Shown: positions 1 through 6,242, counted from the stretch's first letter. The stretch is 6,680 nt of DNA from Bdellovibrionales bacterium (GCA_030633015.1 DAOVTR010000091.1:1-6680), one strand, 5' to 3'. The notes: generated by a model not told the origin, from the letters alone. Made by a program: numbers and translations.

Positions 1-2
1 GC

Positions 3-677
3 TCTTCTGATATTTCTTTTTACGATAGTAATATTTTTCTTGATGATATAAATGAACATGTAGGATATTTTGTTGATATAGATAAGCTTAGAGTACAAAA
101 TGAATTATTGACTATTAATTTAAACTCATTTCAAAGAGCTGATCAAGACCCAGAAAAAGGGATATTAACAGTATTTGGTGTAAATGCAGGATGTTACCGT
201 GGTATTTCAGATGATCAATATAAAGTAGAGCAAATAATTGAAGATTGTTTTGTACAATCAAACTTTTATGCTGACCGTATTGTTAATCAAAAAAAGAAAA
301 ATTTTATACAAAATTTATATCAAAAATATAAAAACTTTGTCAGAGGAGTTGATGAAGATCCAACACGTCAGGCCAGTAACACCAAGGCAATATTGAAAGA
401 TTTAAAATTAGATATTTCTGATCATGTATCATTTTTAAAGAAAAAAATAAGAATTTTATTTAAATACTGGAATGTAGAGATAAAAGCAGCCTTAAAATAT
501 GATGAGGAGAAAAAGGTCTTAGAGGTAGGAGTTTTAGATGCTACGCTTCCTATTCCTCTTTTTAAAAAATCCATAGATCTTGCCATGTTTATTATTAAAT
601 TGGCGGTACGAAAAAAGAAAAATATATCTGTTAAAAAGAATAAAATTTTTATAAAATTTGCAGAAGGAGAATCATAA
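3..677 (+). CDS. Hypothetical protein, C-terminal part (gene truncated by left edge of window)
   Basis: I do not recognise this protein. The frame is open without a stop from position 3 to the TAA at 675-677, giving 224 residues, so the real start lies outside the window. The TTG at 108 is only an internal codon, because well-formed coding sequence (for example the HVGYFVDIDKLRVQNE segment) precedes it in the same frame. The N-terminus is missing, so export cannot be judged. The first half is acidic and polar. The second half is rich in lysine, with a long KKK-studded stretch, and ends with a hydrophobic segment (LPIPLFKKSIDLAMFIIKLA) followed by beta-like KNISVKKNKIFIKF. The hydrophobic stretch is interrupted by charges and is not a convincing membrane helix. 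The stop overlaps the next start by one base (TAATG), so the two genes are probably cotranscribed and translationally coupled. Function is unknown. Confidence 0.75.
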   Translation, partial: SSDISFYDSNIFLDDINEHVGYFVDIDKLRVQNELLTINLNSFQRADQDPEKGILTVFGVNAGCYRGISDDQYKVEQIIEDCFVQSNFYADRIVNQKKKNFIQNLYQKYKNFVRGVDEDPTRQASNTKAILKDLKLDISDHVSFLKKKIRILFKYWNVEIKAALKYDEEKKVLEVGVLDATLPIPLFKKSIDLAMFIIKLAVRKKKNISVKKNKIFIKFAEGES

Positions 678-1048
678 TGAAAATACTTACAGTTTTGACA
701 ATTTTTTTAATTTCCTTTTCTTCGTTAGCTGAAACCTATACTTGTTCGGGCTCTGGTTATCATCTTAGTCTATTCAATCAAACCAATAGAACTGAGGCCA
801 TTATTGTTGATTGGGGAGATGGAGAAGAGGTTTTTAGTTGGCTAAACATAAGAAGCGTGGGAAGTTTTTTTGAAGTAGAATATTTGGCACGTAAGGACGA
901 AGGCCATATTCGAAGTATTGAAATTTCTATTCCCATAGTAAATCTAGGAGAGACAACAGCGGCTAAGCTTTTAATTCAAAAAGCAAATCAAAATAAACTT
1001 TCTGTTAGTGGAATCAAGTGTACACGAGGTGGTGATGAGTTACCTTAG
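677..1048 (+). CDS. Small secreted protein of unknown function with one cysteine pair
   Basis: This 123-residue protein begins with a clear Sec signal peptide: MK, a hydrophobic core (ILTVLTIFLISF), then SSLA before ET, predicting signal peptidase I cleavage after Ala18. The mature part of about 105 residues has only two cysteines, Cys23 right after the cleavage site and Cys115 near the C-terminus. These could form one disulfide tying the ends together in the periplasm. It is not a lipoprotein, since Cys23 lies five residues past the cleavage site and no lipobox is present. The middle alternates hydrophobic and polar residues and looks like a small beta-rich domain; a DWGDGEE segment (about residues 45-51) is the most distinctive motif. 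The start is supported by AGAAGGAGA six bases upstream of the ATG and by the one-base overlap with the preceding gene. A terminator follows 26 bp after the stop. I do not recognise a family. Confidence 0.85.
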   Translation: MKILTVLTIFLISFSSLAETYTCSGSGYHLSLFNQTNRTEAIIVDWGDGEEVFSWLNIRSVGSFFEVEYLARKDEGHIRSIEISIPIVNLGETTAAKLLIQKANQNKLSVSGIKCTRGGDELP

Positions 1049-1074
1049 TTAAAAATTAAACATAATTTATATTC

Positions 1075-1102
1075 AAGGCCCCATTCGAGGGCCTTTTTTT
1101 TT
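1075..1102 (+). terminator. Rho-independent terminator after the secreted-protein gene
   Basis: AAGGCCC (1075-1081) pairs with GGGCCTT (1089-1095) around a 7-base loop, followed by an uninterrupted run of nine T (1094-1102, two of which lie in the stem). It sits just after the stop at 1048 and separates that unit from the transporter gene. Confidence 0.93.
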
Positions 1103-1111
1103 ACAAATAAG

Positions 1112-1139
1112 TTTACAAATTTTAACAAAAGAATATTAT
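1112..1139 (+). promoter_or_regulatory. Likely sigma70-type promoter for the SLC13 transporter gene
   Basis: TTTACA (1112-1117) and TATTAT (1134-1139) are separated by 16 bp and predict a start near 1146, leaving a leader of about 25 bases before the ATG at 1171. A closer match to the -10 consensus, TATAAT, lies at 1149-1154, but its best upstream partner (TTAACA, 1122-1127) is 21 bp away and its transcript would have only about 10 bases of leader, so I prefer the first pair. The nonamer TTTACAAAT occurs twice, at 1100-1108 and 1112-1120. The ribosome site is a modest AAGG at 1161-1164, six bases before the start codon. Confidence 0.45.
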
Positions 1140-1170
1140 CTCATTAATTATAATATATTTAAGGCGTTCT

Positions 1171-2607
1171 ATGGTTGATACAAGACGAGTAAGTTTAAAG
1201 TTGCTGGCGGGTAAATTAGAAGTTTCTTCTTTTAATCTTTTTGGTAGATTCATTTTATGTTTATTTTTTGCTTTAATAATTGCTTTTTATCCTGAATATG
1301 AAGGAATGACAGAGGCAGCTAGATGGGCCTTTTTTATTTTACTGTTTGCAGCAGGACTCTGGGTTACCGAGGCAATACCAGCTTTTGCAGTTGCTCTTTT
1401 AGTTATGGCCCTGGAGATTGCCATATTAGGAAATCCACGATTAGGAATTTTTGCAACAAAGGCCAATGATTGGCAGATATTTGTTGATCCTTGGGCATCT
1501 CCTTTGATTTGGCTTTTTTTTGGAGGGTTTATATTGGCAAGGGCCGCCTCCAAAACAGAACTTGATCATTGGTTTGCAACACACGTTTTAATATATTTTG
1601 GAAAGAAACCGGGAGCCGTTTTAATTGGGGTAATGGCAATTACTTTTTGTTTTTCAATGTTTGTCTCAAATACAGCAACAACTGTTATGATGATGGCCGT
1701 AGTTGCTCCTGTTGTTTCTAAGTTTGGTGCTTCTAATCCTTTTTCGAAAGCAATTCTAATTGCAGTTCCTTTTGCCGCAAATATTGGAGGCATGGGAACA
1801 ATTATTGGTTCTCCACCAAATGCAATTGCAGCAGGAAGTCTTGGTCTTGATCAGATTAATTTTTTAAAATGGATGGTCGTAGGTGTTCCTCCTGCTCTTA
1901 TACTGTCCTTGATTTTATGGCTTTTCTTAATGAGATTTTATCCAAGCTCAACAGATGAGATAGATATCTCTTCATTAATGGATTACAAGAGAGAGGCGAA
2001 AAATTTAGCAGTTTGGAGAAAAGTTTTAGTTATGATCATTTTTTTTATTACGGTTGGATTGTGGCTTAGTTGTCCTATTCATCAAATTCCGACTCCTGTA
2101 ATATCATTTATTCCCATAAGTATTTTTGCGATTGTAAAAGTCATTGATGTTGAAGATATTCGAGGATTAAGTTGGGATATTTTGCTTTTGCTTGCAGGGG
2201 GGCTCTCTTTAGGGGTCGCTGTATCTAAAACAGGTCTTGCAAGTTGGATGGCCTCAACTTTGCCCTCAGACAATCTTTCAGTGATTGGTCTGGCTTTTGG
2301 ATTCAGTTATTTAACAGTAATACTTTCTAATTTTATGAGTAATACTGCAGCGGCTAATATTTTAATACCTATTGGTCTTGCAGCATCAGCAAGTATGGAA
2401 CCTCTAGTTGTTATTCCTATTGCTTTAGGGGCCTCATCGGCCATGTGTTTGCCTATTTCAACTCCTCCCAATGCCGTTGCGTATGCGACAGGTAATATTT
2501 CTTCAAAAGATTTTCTTAGAGGCGGAATTTTGATTGGTTTAATTGCTCCTGTTATTGGAACTTTGTGGTGTTATTTTGTATTTACTGAAATTTTTTACAG
2601 GCCCTAA
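1171..2607 (+). CDS. SLC13/DASS-family sodium-coupled dicarboxylate (or related anion) symporter
   Basis: This 478-residue inner-membrane protein has the hallmarks of the divalent anion:Na+ symporter family (VcINDY, SdcS and CitT relatives), which import C4-dicarboxylates, citrate or sulfate. The inverted-repeat architecture shows in paired motifs: Ser-Asn-Thr at residues 166-168 and again at 390-392, which in the family form the sodium and carboxylate sites, each followed downstream by a PPN loop (GSPPNAIAAG, 213-222; STPPNAVAYATG, 430-441). The WVTEAIP segment (64-70) and the WLFFGGFILA helix (114-123) are also family signatures. Hydrophobic segments run from about residue 26 to 473, with a hydrophilic cytoplasmic-type loop at 258-283. 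The length is typical and the frame intact. It stands alone, between a terminator and convergent genes. Two SNT motifs favour a dicarboxylate over an inorganic sulfate substrate, but the exact substrate cannot be read from the sequence. Its 3' end overlaps the convergent gene by 26 bp. Confidence 0.93.
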   Translation: MVDTRRVSLKLLAGKLEVSSFNLFGRFILCLFFALIIAFYPEYEGMTEAARWAFFILLFAAGLWVTEAIPAFAVALLVMALEIAILGNPRLGIFATKANDWQIFVDPWASPLIWLFFGGFILARAASKTELDHWFATHVLIYFGKKPGAVLIGVMAITFCFSMFVSNTATTVMMMAVVAPVVSKFGASNPFSKAILIAVPFAANIGGMGTIIGSPPNAIAAGSLGLDQINFLKWMVVGVPPALILSLILWLFLMRFYPSSTDEIDISSLMDYKREAKNLAVWRKVLVMIIFFITVGLWLSCPIHQIPTPVISFIPISIFAIVKVIDVEDIRGLSWDILLLLAGGLSLGVAVSKTGLASWMASTLPSDNLSVIGLAFGFSYLTVILSNFMSNTAAANILIPIGLAASASMEPLVVIPIALGASSAMCLPISTPPNAVAYATGNISSKDFLRGGILIGLIAPVIGTLWCYFVFTEIFYRP

Positions 2608-3352
2608 CAACTTCATCTACTTTTTTTATTAAATTTTTGGCATTGATATAATGACTATCAACTCCTTTGATTTCAGCTCCAACTTCTTTTATAAAATTAT
2701 CAAATTTAATAGAATATTCATCAATATCTGTAATAATAATTAAGTTTTTAATATTTGAATTTCTTATCCACTTTATTAATCGGTCCAAATTATTTGCACC
2801 ATAGGAATTACATATGTTTTTGTGAGATCCTAGCTGCTTAATTGATGTATTAAAAAGTGAAATATTAATGGAGTCTTTGGGACATTTATTTAGGACTTGT
2901 TCTACAAATTTTCGCCTGGAGCATTGATCAGACTCTTTAGAGTAATCAACTGATCTTAAGCTAGCACTTATATCAATCCAAATTTCAAATTTGCTTACAT
3001 AATCACTATTGTTATTTTTACCGCAATAAATATCGAAATAATTATTTTTATCGCAATTAACTAAATTAACATCTAAAGCATTGAACGTTTTCAAAGGAAG
3101 TTTATTGTCTTTTTCAGGTGGAAAATACAGAGCATTTTTTTGTTCTATAAATCCAAGCTGTGGATTAAAACATCCTTCTCCCATTGGAATGCAATTATCA
3201 TCGCTGTTAAAGGCAACTATTTTCTGTGGATATAGTGATTTGTAGTAAGTCGTTAGAGTGGATGACATAAACCAAATTTCAACTTGTTTAGGAAGAGCGT
3301 AACTTATTTTTATAAATGATAATAAAAAATATATAGTTAAAAATATTTTCAA
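2582..3352 (-). CDS. Secreted protein with von Willebrand factor A-like metal-site motif
   Basis: The 256-residue product starts with a signal peptide (MKIFLTIYFLLSFIKISYA, likely cleavage after Ala19), so it is exported. The C-terminal half looks like a VWA fold: a hydrophobic strand FEIWIDISASL (122-132) carries Asp127-x-Ser129-x-Ser131, the DxSxS pattern of a metal-ion-dependent adhesion site, and a later strand NLIIITDIDEYS carries Asp209, which fits the fourth position. Thr169 (LFNTS) may supply the middle ligand. VWA domains usually mediate protein-protein binding. The N-terminal half (20-120) is unrecognised. Eight cysteines (54, 61, 100, 110, 144, 157, 181, 252) suggest disulfides in the periplasm. 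The start is TTG, overlapping the TGA of the upstream regulator gene as TTGA, with GGAG only two bases before it; no other in-frame start lies nearby, so coupled translation is likely. The VWA call rests on motif reading only and the binding partner is unknown. Confidence 0.8.
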   Translation of the reverse strand: MKIFLTIYFLLSFIKISYALPKQVEIWFMSSTLTTYYKSLYPQKIVAFNSDDNCIPMGEGCFNPQLGFIEQKNALYFPPEKDNKLPLKTFNALDVNLVNCDKNNYFDIYCGKNNNSDYVSKFEIWIDISASLRSVDYSKESDQCSRRKFVEQVLNKCPKDSINISLFNTSIKQLGSHKNICNSYGANNLDRLIKWIRNSNIKNLIIITDIDEYSIKFDNFIKEVGAEIKGVDSHYINAKNLIKKVDEVVRACKKFQ

Positions 3353-3948
3353 AACTCCATCCCTTTTTGTCTTATGTATCTTAAAAGAGAAGTTCCGACA
3401 TCTACAAGGAGGTCTTTTCCTTCCACATCAAGATTTAAGAAGTCGGCCATATATGCTTTTTGCCTTGGAGTAAGGGTATTAATTTTTTCTTCCAATGTTT
3501 TCATAACTGTTTTATTTTCATTGTCTGGCATAAATACCATTGTTCTTTTTTGTTTTCCACCAGCACTTACTTTGCCTTTTACAAGTTTTTGACTTGTATC
3601 AGAAGGTGTTTCACCATTAATAGTCTTGTCGTCTTCTTTTGAATTTTGATTAGATGGAATTTGGATATCATCTCTATAAAATTTTACCAGTCTAGTAAAT
3701 TTATCAGTAAATTCCTCAGAGATAAAATCAATTATTTCATGCATTGGAATATTTAAAGTTGCAACAATTTTAGCAATAAGCTGTGGATTTAATTCAGAAG
3801 TTTTTTGATTTAAAAATCTACTCATGGTTGAAACACCGACTTCCGCTTTTTGTGCTAAATCTTTTTGTGACAAGGCCCCACGCATTTGCATATACTTGCG
3901 AACAACTCCTAAAAACATTTCTATATGATTTTCATTAAATTCGGCCAT
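3349..3948 (-). CDS. Cro/CI-type helix-turn-helix transcriptional regulator
   Basis: The 199-residue product has an N-terminal HTH_3/XRE domain (about residues 8-75): LSQKDLAQKAEV (26-37) followed by a turn and the recognition-type helix STMSRFLNQKTS (40-51), then LNPQLIAKIVATLNI and a MHEIIDF helix. Residues 93-135 are a polar, low-complexity linker. The C-terminal part (about 145-195) is predicted helical (EEKINTLTPRQKAYMADFL and after) and may mediate oligomerisation. No LexA/CI-type Ser-Lys self-cleavage domain is visible, so release of repression would have to work by another route. The start is supported by AGGAGG (complement of 3953-3958) four bases before the ATG. It is the first gene of a leftward pair with the VWA-like gene and is divergent from the pentapeptide gene. 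The palindrome at 4007-4023 in the shared intergenic region is its probable operator, implying autoregulation and control of the neighbour; this is inference. Confidence 0.9.
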   Translation of the reverse strand: MAEFNENHIEMFLGVVRKYMQMRGALSQKDLAQKAEVGVSTMSRFLNQKTSELNPQLIAKIVATLNIPMHEIIDFISEEFTDKFTRLVKFYRDDIQIPSNQNSKEDDKTINGETPSDTSQKLVKGKVSAGGKQKRTMVFMPDNENKTVMKTLEEKINTLTPRQKAYMADFLNLDVEGKDLLVDVGTSLLRYIRQKGMEF

Positions 3949-3996
3949 ACAACCTCCTATTATTATTATCGGTCTGCAAAAATATTTCTTTATGCA

Positions 3997-4023
3997 ATTT
4001 TATTTCTTGACGCAATTCGTCAA
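3997..4023 (-). promoter_or_regulatory. Possible promoter for the regulator/VWA gene pair
   Basis: On the minus strand TTGACG (4023-4018) is followed after 15 bases by TAAAAT (4002-3997). The hexamers are good but the spacing is shorter than the usual 16-18 bp, so this is tentative. It would start transcription near 3990 and leave a leader of about 40 bases before the regulator's ATG. Confidence 0.35.
4007..4023. promoter_or_regulatory. Palindromic operator candidate between the divergent genes
   Basis: TTGACG (4007-4012) and CGTCAA (4018-4023) are perfect inverted repeats separated by CAATT, the size expected for a dimeric HTH protein. The left arm is the -35 box of the rightward promoter, and the right arm read on the other strand is a -35-like TTGACG for the leftward genes. 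A bound regulator would block both. A second GCAATT, identical to bases 4012-4017 of the site, lies 18 bp upstream at 3994-3999 and could be a weaker extra contact. Binding by the adjacent Cro/CI-type protein is inferred from position and symmetry. Confidence 0.6.
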
Positions 4024-4035
4024 ATATTGTATTAT
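4007..4035 (+). promoter_or_regulatory. Sigma70-type promoter of the pentapeptide-repeat gene
   Basis: TTGACG (4007-4012), a 17-bp spacer and TATTAT (4030-4035) form a near-consensus promoter, predicting a start near 4042 and a leader of about 25 bases. The -35 box and first half of the spacer are covered by the palindrome, so the promoter should be strong unless repressed. A G-rich ribosome site, AGGGGGA (4056-4062), lies four bases before the ATG at 4067. Confidence 0.72.
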
Positions 4036-4066
4036 TTTATTCAAGCAAGGAAAATAGGGGGACACT

Positions 4067-4519
4067 ATGACAACCTTGAATAGTCAAAATAACGAGCTTA
4101 AAACTGATACTAGAGAGTATGAAGTAATAGAAAACAGTAGGATAACTGACCAAAATTACAAGAGTGAATCCATATCAGGTGCTCTTTTATCTTTAACAAC
4201 ATTTGAAAATGTTATTTTTGAAGATTGTAATTTTTTTGGCAGTAAGTTGGAAAACTGCTCATTTATAAGTTGTAAATTCTTAAATTGCAGCTTTCAATTT
4301 TCTGAAGTTAGTTATAATGATTTTCACTCTTCAACTTTTGAAAATTGCATAATGGAATATTCACCTCAAAGAAAAAATTTATTTTCTAGATGTGAAATTG
4401 ATAAAAAAAGTCTCCACTATCTATCTAAAGGAGAGAATCGAATTATGCCAAATTGTAAAATTAATGAATATAAGCTTGATTGGACTTTAGATGAGCTGCT
4501 TGAAGAGATGGCAGCATAA
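4067..4519 (+). CDS. Short pentapeptide-repeat protein
   Basis: The 150-residue product has a strict five-residue rhythm. Ile36, Leu41, Phe46, Phe51, Phe56, Leu61, Phe66, Phe71, Phe76, Val81, Phe86, Phe91 and Met96 occupy the central position of 13 successive repeats, and Cys54, 64, 69, 74 and 94 sit two residues before a central residue, where the family prefers Ala, Cys or Ser. This predicts a right-handed quadrilateral beta-helix of about three coils. The N-terminal 35 residues are polar, and the C-terminal 50 leave the register and end in an acidic helix (LDWTLDELLEEMAA). No signal peptide is present, so it is probably cytoplasmic. Some family members mimic DNA and protect gyrase (Qnr, MfpA), but those are longer, about 180-220 residues, and nothing here proves that role. 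It is monocistronic, divergent from the HTH regulator and ends at a strong terminator. Confidence 0.88.
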   Translation: MTTLNSQNNELKTDTREYEVIENSRITDQNYKSESISGALLSLTTFENVIFEDCNFFGSKLENCSFISCKFLNCSFQFSEVSYNDFHSSTFENCIMEYSPQRKNLFSRCEIDKKSLHYLSKGENRIMPNCKINEYKLDWTLDELLEEMAA

Positions 4520-4640
4520 AACTTCACTTAGTGCTTCATGGACAAATCGGCCATAGACACATTTAGAGGCATATTCTTAAAACTTATCCAAAGAAGAATT
4601 GATGGATTAATTTTGGATAATCTATACCCCTCCCACAACC
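4520..4640. other. Intergenic 3' region between convergent genes, no convincing gene
   Basis: These 121 bases lie between the pentapeptide stop and its terminator hairpin, a long 3' untranslated region for so compact a stretch. It contains the 9-bp inverted repeat listed separately and a small CACT-T-AGTG dyad at 4525-4533. I see no tRNA, known RNA motif or well-started gene. Confidence 0.5.
4584..4620. repeat. 9-bp inverted repeat (hairpin) upstream of the terminator
   Basis: TTATCCAAA (4584-4592) and TTTGGATAA (4612-4620) are perfect reverse complements around a 19-base loop. Read leftward, the stem is followed by GTTTT, so it might weakly help end nadB transcripts; read rightward, no T-run follows. 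The stem is A+T-rich and its role is uncertain. Confidence 0.5.
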
Positions 4641-4673
4641 AGCCGAGATCTTAGGGTCTCGGCTTTTCTTTTT
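4641..4673 (+). terminator. Rho-independent terminator of the pentapeptide-repeat gene
   Basis: AGCCGAGA (4641-4648) pairs perfectly with TCTCGGCT (4657-4664); a U-G and a C-G pair can extend the stem to leave a UUAG tetraloop. The tail TTTTCTTTTT (4664-4673) follows. It works for rightward transcription; on the minus strand the hairpin is followed by GGTTGTGGGAGGGG without a T-run, so it should terminate nadB poorly. The tail overlaps the nadB stop codon (4672-4674). Confidence 0.93.
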
Positions 4674-6240
4674 AATTTTTTCTATAAAAGCAACCAGCAG
4701 ATTTTTTATTTTGAGATGATGCGTTTGTTACCATATAAGCAACTTCAGCTGCATTTCTTAGTCCTATAAGCTCATCATCTAATGATACGTTAGTATAAAA
4801 ACGTTGTATTTCAGAATGCATCTCACCAAAAATTGCATATGCTCTAGTCAGTCGTTCTGTTGTTCTAATTAGCCCAACATAATTCCACATGGTCTGCTTA
4901 ATTGTTAGCCAGTCTTGTTTTAAAAGGGCCTGATCACATTGTTGACCTTGAATATTTTCCCAATTTTTGACCATATTGTGATTATAAAATTCTTGGTTGT
5001 TAATTGTCTTTAAAATGTCTTCAGCAGCGATGTAGCCCCACGTGAGACCTTCAAGAAGAGCAGTTGATGCTAATCGGTTAGCACCGTGAAGTCCTGTGCA
5101 GGAAACTTCTCCAACAGCATACAGATTTTTAACGTTTGTTTTTCCTGTTGTATCGGTTTTTATACCACCACAACTATAATGAGCAGATGGTACCACTGGA
5201 ATGGGATCTTTAGTAATATCTATATTACTTTTTAAGCAGTGAGAGTATATTGTTGGAAATCTATTTATAATCCAATCTTTATCTTTATTAGATATATCAA
5301 GATATACACAGGCGTGATCAGTCCTAATAATTTCATCGATAATGGCCCTTGATACAATATCTCTAGGGGCAAGCTCCTTATCAGGATGATAATTGATCAT
5401 AAATTCTTCATCTAATGAATTTTTTAAAACAGCTCCTTCACCCCTTACAGCTTCTGAAATTAAAAATCTTCGATTTGAAGATTGATCATAAAAAGTTGTT
5501 GGATGAAATTGAATAAATTCCATATTTGTTAATGTTGCACCAACTCTTCGGGCCATGGCGTGACCATCTCCTCGGCACCCTTCTGAGTTTGAGTGATGAA
5601 GATATAGTGCAGCATATCCACCCGTTGCTAAAATAGTATATTTTGTAACAATGGTTAAAACATCTCCAGTTTGTTGATTTAAAATATAGGCTCCAACGAC
5701 TTTTGCTTCTTCATACCGTTGTTGAATTGTAGTCCCATGATGATCAGGAGTTAGAAGATCAATTGCGGTATGGCCTGCAAAAAGAGTAATATTCGGAAAA
5801 CGTTTTTTATCTGTTACATAATTAATCAAAGAAACTTCGATCTCTTTTCCTGTGTAATCTCCCTTGTATATTATTCTAGCTTTTGAGTGGGCAGCCTCTC
5901 TCGTTTTTTTTAAGTTATTATTATCGTCGTGAGTAAAATTAGTTTTTGCTTTATTAATTAAAATGTCATTTAAAATATCTGCAGAACGTGTTGCAAGTAT
6001 TTTGGAAGCAAAAGGATTAGAAGTTTGGTTGGATGCTTTAGAAATATCTTCCTGTAGGCAAGAGACCTCATCTTTTGAGTAGATGATTCCGCCTTGGGCA
6101 AAGTAGGTATTGCAATTGGTCGGTTCGTGCTCCCTTGTGATAATAGCAACGTTTGCTCCATTTTCAGCAAGTTTAATTGCAGAGGTAAGACCTGAAATTC
6201 CTGTACCGATGATTAAAACGTCGAAAAGTTGTGTACTCAT
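4672..6240 (-). CDS. nadB: L-aspartate oxidase (NadB), NAD de novo synthesis
   Basis: This cytoplasmic FAD enzyme oxidises L-aspartate to iminoaspartate, the first step of bacterial quinolinate and NAD synthesis; NadA then condenses the product with dihydroxyacetone phosphate. The 522 residues match the usual 520-540. Visible landmarks are the Rossmann motif GTGISG (12-17), the flavin-binding FAQGGI (47-52), REAAHS with Glu115 at the catalytic glutamate position, QFHPT with His246, SEAVRGEGA, LAPRDIVSRAI with Arg293, AHYSCGG with His354, and GLHGANRLAS with Arg389. These correspond to E. coli Glu121, His244, Arg290, His351 and Arg386. A C-terminal helical domain (about 425-510) follows. The end KKSAGCFYRKN differs from the usual ESRG-x-H tail. 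ATG at 6240 is preceded at six bases by AGGTGA (complement of 6247-6252), inside the end of nadC, two bases away. No nadA is present in the window. Confidence 0.96.
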   Translation of the reverse strand: MSTQLFDVLIIGTGISGLTSAIKLAENGANVAIITREHEPTNCNTYFAQGGIIYSKDEVSCLQEDISKASNQTSNPFASKILATRSADILNDILINKAKTNFTHDDNNNLKKTREAAHSKARIIYKGDYTGKEIEVSLINYVTDKKRFPNITLFAGHTAIDLLTPDHHGTTIQQRYEEAKVVGAYILNQQTGDVLTIVTKYTILATGGYAALYLHHSNSEGCRGDGHAMARRVGATLTNMEFIQFHPTTFYDQSSNRRFLISEAVRGEGAVLKNSLDEEFMINYHPDKELAPRDIVSRAIIDEIIRTDHACVYLDISNKDKDWIINRFPTIYSHCLKSNIDITKDPIPVVPSAHYSCGGIKTDTTGKTNVKNLYAVGEVSCTGLHGANRLASTALLEGLTWGYIAAEDILKTINNQEFYNHNMVKNWENIQGQQCDQALLKQDWLTIKQTMWNYVGLIRTTERLTRAYAIFGEMHSEIQRFYTNVSLDDELIGLRNAAEVAYMVTNASSQNKKSAGCFYRKN

Positions 6241-6242
6241 AA

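Noticed and set aside
108..677. TTG at 108 as the real start of the first gene
   Set aside because: The frame stays open to the left edge with coding-like sequence, and there is no ribosome site in front of the TTG.
1287..2273. Leftward open frames within the transporter gene
   Set aside because: They lie opposite strongly conserved SLC13 motifs and have no ribosome site or family resemblance.
3374..3642. Rightward open frames opposite the HTH regulator
   Set aside because: They are shadows of a clear HTH gene; their translations are low-complexity Phe/Ser/Leu and lack ribosome sites.
2582..4519. Mobile element or phage fragment around the CI-type regulator
   Set aside because: I see no integrase, transposase, terminal inverted repeats or attachment-like direct repeats at the block's ends.
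4538..4654. Small rightward reading frame of 38 codons starting at ATG 4538 (MDKSAIDTFRGIF...)
   Set aside because: It has no ribosome binding site, and its stop lies inside the terminator hairpin, where translation would disturb termination. No recognisable sequence; conservation would be needed to revive it.
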